The notes below the pieces were generated by a model that saw nothing but the letters and a program-made list of their open reading frames with translations, searched no databases and was not told the origin of the DNA. Of a DNA stretch of 6,067 nt, positions 4,956 to 6,067 are shown piece by piece (the stretch's first letter is position 1; each line of letters starts with the position of its first letter). The position numbers and the translations under genes are program-made. Source of the stretch: Phycisphaerae bacterium (GTDB lineage: Bacteria > Planctomycetota > Phycisphaerae > SM23-33); contig JASLZV010000047.1 of NCBI GenBank assembly GCA_030754715.1, forward strand, positions 3,406-9,472. Reading direction: 5' to 3'.

Positions 4956-6067
4956 CTACTCAAGGCCAAGGGTCGCCTTGCGGCGGAGGATATGGTGGTA
5001 ATGCTGAACGAACCGGTGCGCCTCGTCGCGGACCGACTGTAAGACTCGCAAGGCCGGGTCGCGGCGCGGAAGGCGCAGCGGCCCGTCCCGGCCATGCACG
5101 AAAACCATCTCTTCCTTCTTGGCCAATGAAAGCAGCATCGGCGGGGTGAATTCCAACTCATCGAACGCGCCGTAGGCGGCCGACAACTGGCCCTTCCCGC
5201 CATCGATCAGGATGATGTCGGGAAATAGTTCCTCGTTCATCCCGGCATGTTTGTATCTCCGCCACACCACCTCCCGGATGCAGGCAAAGTCGTCGTTTCC
5301 CGCTACGGTCTTGATCCTGTACCGCCGGTATCCGCCCTTGAAGGATTTGCCGTCGATAAAGCAGACCATGGCCCCGCAGAGTTCCCCGCCACCGAGATGC
5401 GCGATGTCGATGCCTTCTATGGACCGCGGCGGAGCGGCGAGGTTCAGCGCCTGGGCCAGGCGGGCCAGTCCCTCGGCCGGGTCAACGTAAAACACCTCCG
5501 GCTGCACATCCTGACCGGCCAATCCGCGCCGCTGGAGGCCTTCCATGGCGCGGAGTTCATCTCGCAGTTCAGCGGCCCGCTCAAAGTCCAACTTGGCCGC
5601 CGCCTCGTCCATCTGCCGAGTCAGGGCCCGGCGCAGTACCGTGCCCTTGGACTCGAGAAACTGCCTCAGGTGCCTGATCTGCCCGGCGTAGCGGACCCGA
5701 TCAACCCTAGCGGCGCACGGGGCGGTACACTGTTTGATGTTGTGCAGGATGCACGGGCGGAAGTTCCGTCGCGATTCATCGTCAGCTCGGATGTCCAGGT
5801 TGCACGTGCGGAACTTAAACACCCGCTGCATCAGGGGGACAGCCGCCCTCAACTCCGCGGGCGAAACGAACGGCCCGTAGAGTTTGGCCTTTTTCAGCCG
5901 CGGCTCGCGCGTGACCGAGACGCGCGGAAAATCTTCACCCGTAGTAATCTGCAAATAGGGAAAACTCTTGCCGTCCTTGAGGCGGTCGTTGAACCGCGGC
6001 TGAATGTCCTTGATCAGGCGGTTTTCCCGGAGCAGCGCATCGACCTCGCTATCGCATTCCAGCACGT
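4956..6067 (-). CDS. uvrC: UvrC, excinuclease ABC subunit C, compact form without HhH domain (5' end cut by window)
   Basis: Nuclease subunit of nucleotide excision repair, which cuts DNA on both sides of a lesion marked by UvrA and UvrB. The first complete codon ends at 6065, and most of the GIY-YIG domain lies beyond the window. Numbering from there, residues 6-27 are the end of GIY-YIG (SEVDALLRENRLIK, with the probable catalytic Glu14). FPRVSVTRE at 46-54 and LYGPFVSPAELR at 62-73 follow. Cys88, Cys105, Cys113 and Cys117 match the cysteine set known to bind an iron-sulfur cluster in E. coli UvrC. A UVR (UvrB-contact) motif spans 147-175. The RNase H-like domain has IEGIDIAHLGG (Asp220), PDIILIDGGKGQL (Asp288) and SVRDEAHRF (His350), so the 3-base triad Asp/Asp/His is complete. 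The protein ends 19 residues after His350 with no helix-hairpin-helix domain. The stretch from the UVR motif to Asp220 is about 45 residues, against roughly 150 in E. coli. Estimated full length is near 440, against about 600 for typical UvrC. Confidence 0.93.
   Translation of the reverse strand, partial: VLECDSEVDALLRENRLIKDIQPRFNDRLKDGKSFPYLQITTGEDFPRVSVTREPRLKKAKLYGPFVSPAELRAAVPLMQRVFKFRTCNLDIRADDESRRNFRPCILHNIKQCTAPCAARVDRVRYAGQIRHLRQFLESKGTVLRRALTRQMDEAAAKLDFERAAELRDELRAMEGLQRRGLAGQDVQPEVFYVDPAEGLARLAQALNLAAPPRSIEGIDIAHLGGGELCGAMVCFIDGKSFKGGYRRYRIKTVAGNDDFACIREVVWRRYKHAGMNEELFPDIILIDGGKGQLSAAYGAFDELEFTPPMLLSLAKKEEMVFVHGRDGPLRLPRRDPALRVLQSVRDEAHRFVQHYHHILRRKATLGLE

Noticed and set aside
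4688..5203. A 171-codon minus-strand frame overlapping the uvrC end, considered as a frameshifted uvrC C-terminus
   Set aside because: Its translation is Arg/Pro/Ser-rich with no helix-hairpin-helix motif, and it runs through the terminator into the opposite strand of the lipoprotein gene.

Overview
The window is about 6 kb of GC-rich bacterial chromosome with four protein genes. They are the 3' part of a purL gene whose product carries a PurS domain at its N-terminus, a complete purQ, a complete gene for an unrecognised lipoprotein, and, convergent on the minus strand, the 3' part of uvrC. I found no RNA genes, insertion sequences, CRISPR arrays or phage genes. The only non-coding stretches are short: 24 bp between purL and purQ, 104 bp before the lipoprotein gene, and 200 bp between the lipoprotein and uvrC stop codons.

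Organism: high GC, a PurS-PurL fusion with a separate long-form PurQ, and an orphan lipoprotein built of beta-sandwich-like repeats together suggest an environmental bacterium, perhaps of the Planctomycetota (Phycisphaerae-like). This is a weak inference, because nothing in the window is diagnostic.

Layout. Positions 1-2635 (+) hold PurS-PurL, open at the left edge. Positions 2660-3442 (+) hold PurQ. These two genes form an operon that encodes the whole FGAM synthase, which is step 4 of de novo purine synthesis. PurQ releases ammonia from glutamine, PurL uses ATP and the ammonia to amidate FGAR, and PurS, usually a separate bridging protein, is here fused to PurL. Positions 3443-3546 are AT-richer and contain an inverted repeat overlapping a -10-like hexamer, so the next gene may have its own promoter. 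Positions 3547-4755 (+) encode a 402-residue lipoprotein of unknown function with three beta-rich segments, one containing a perfect Asp-box motif. Positions 4756-4955 hold hairpins, including a strong intrinsic terminator at 4821-4861. Positions 4956-6067 (-) encode UvrC, the nucleotide excision repair nuclease subunit, open at the right edge.

Most of the window is ordinary housekeeping DNA, and I see no convincing new multi-gene system. The point most worth following up is the UvrC. All three RNase H-like catalytic residues and the cysteine cluster are present, but it ends without the C-terminal helix-hairpin-helix domain and lacks roughly 100 residues between the UVR motif and the nuclease domain. 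Two smaller points are an in-frame dnaX-type slippery heptamer behind a Shine-Dalgarno-like tract inside the lipoprotein gene, and the operator-like palindrome upstream of that gene.
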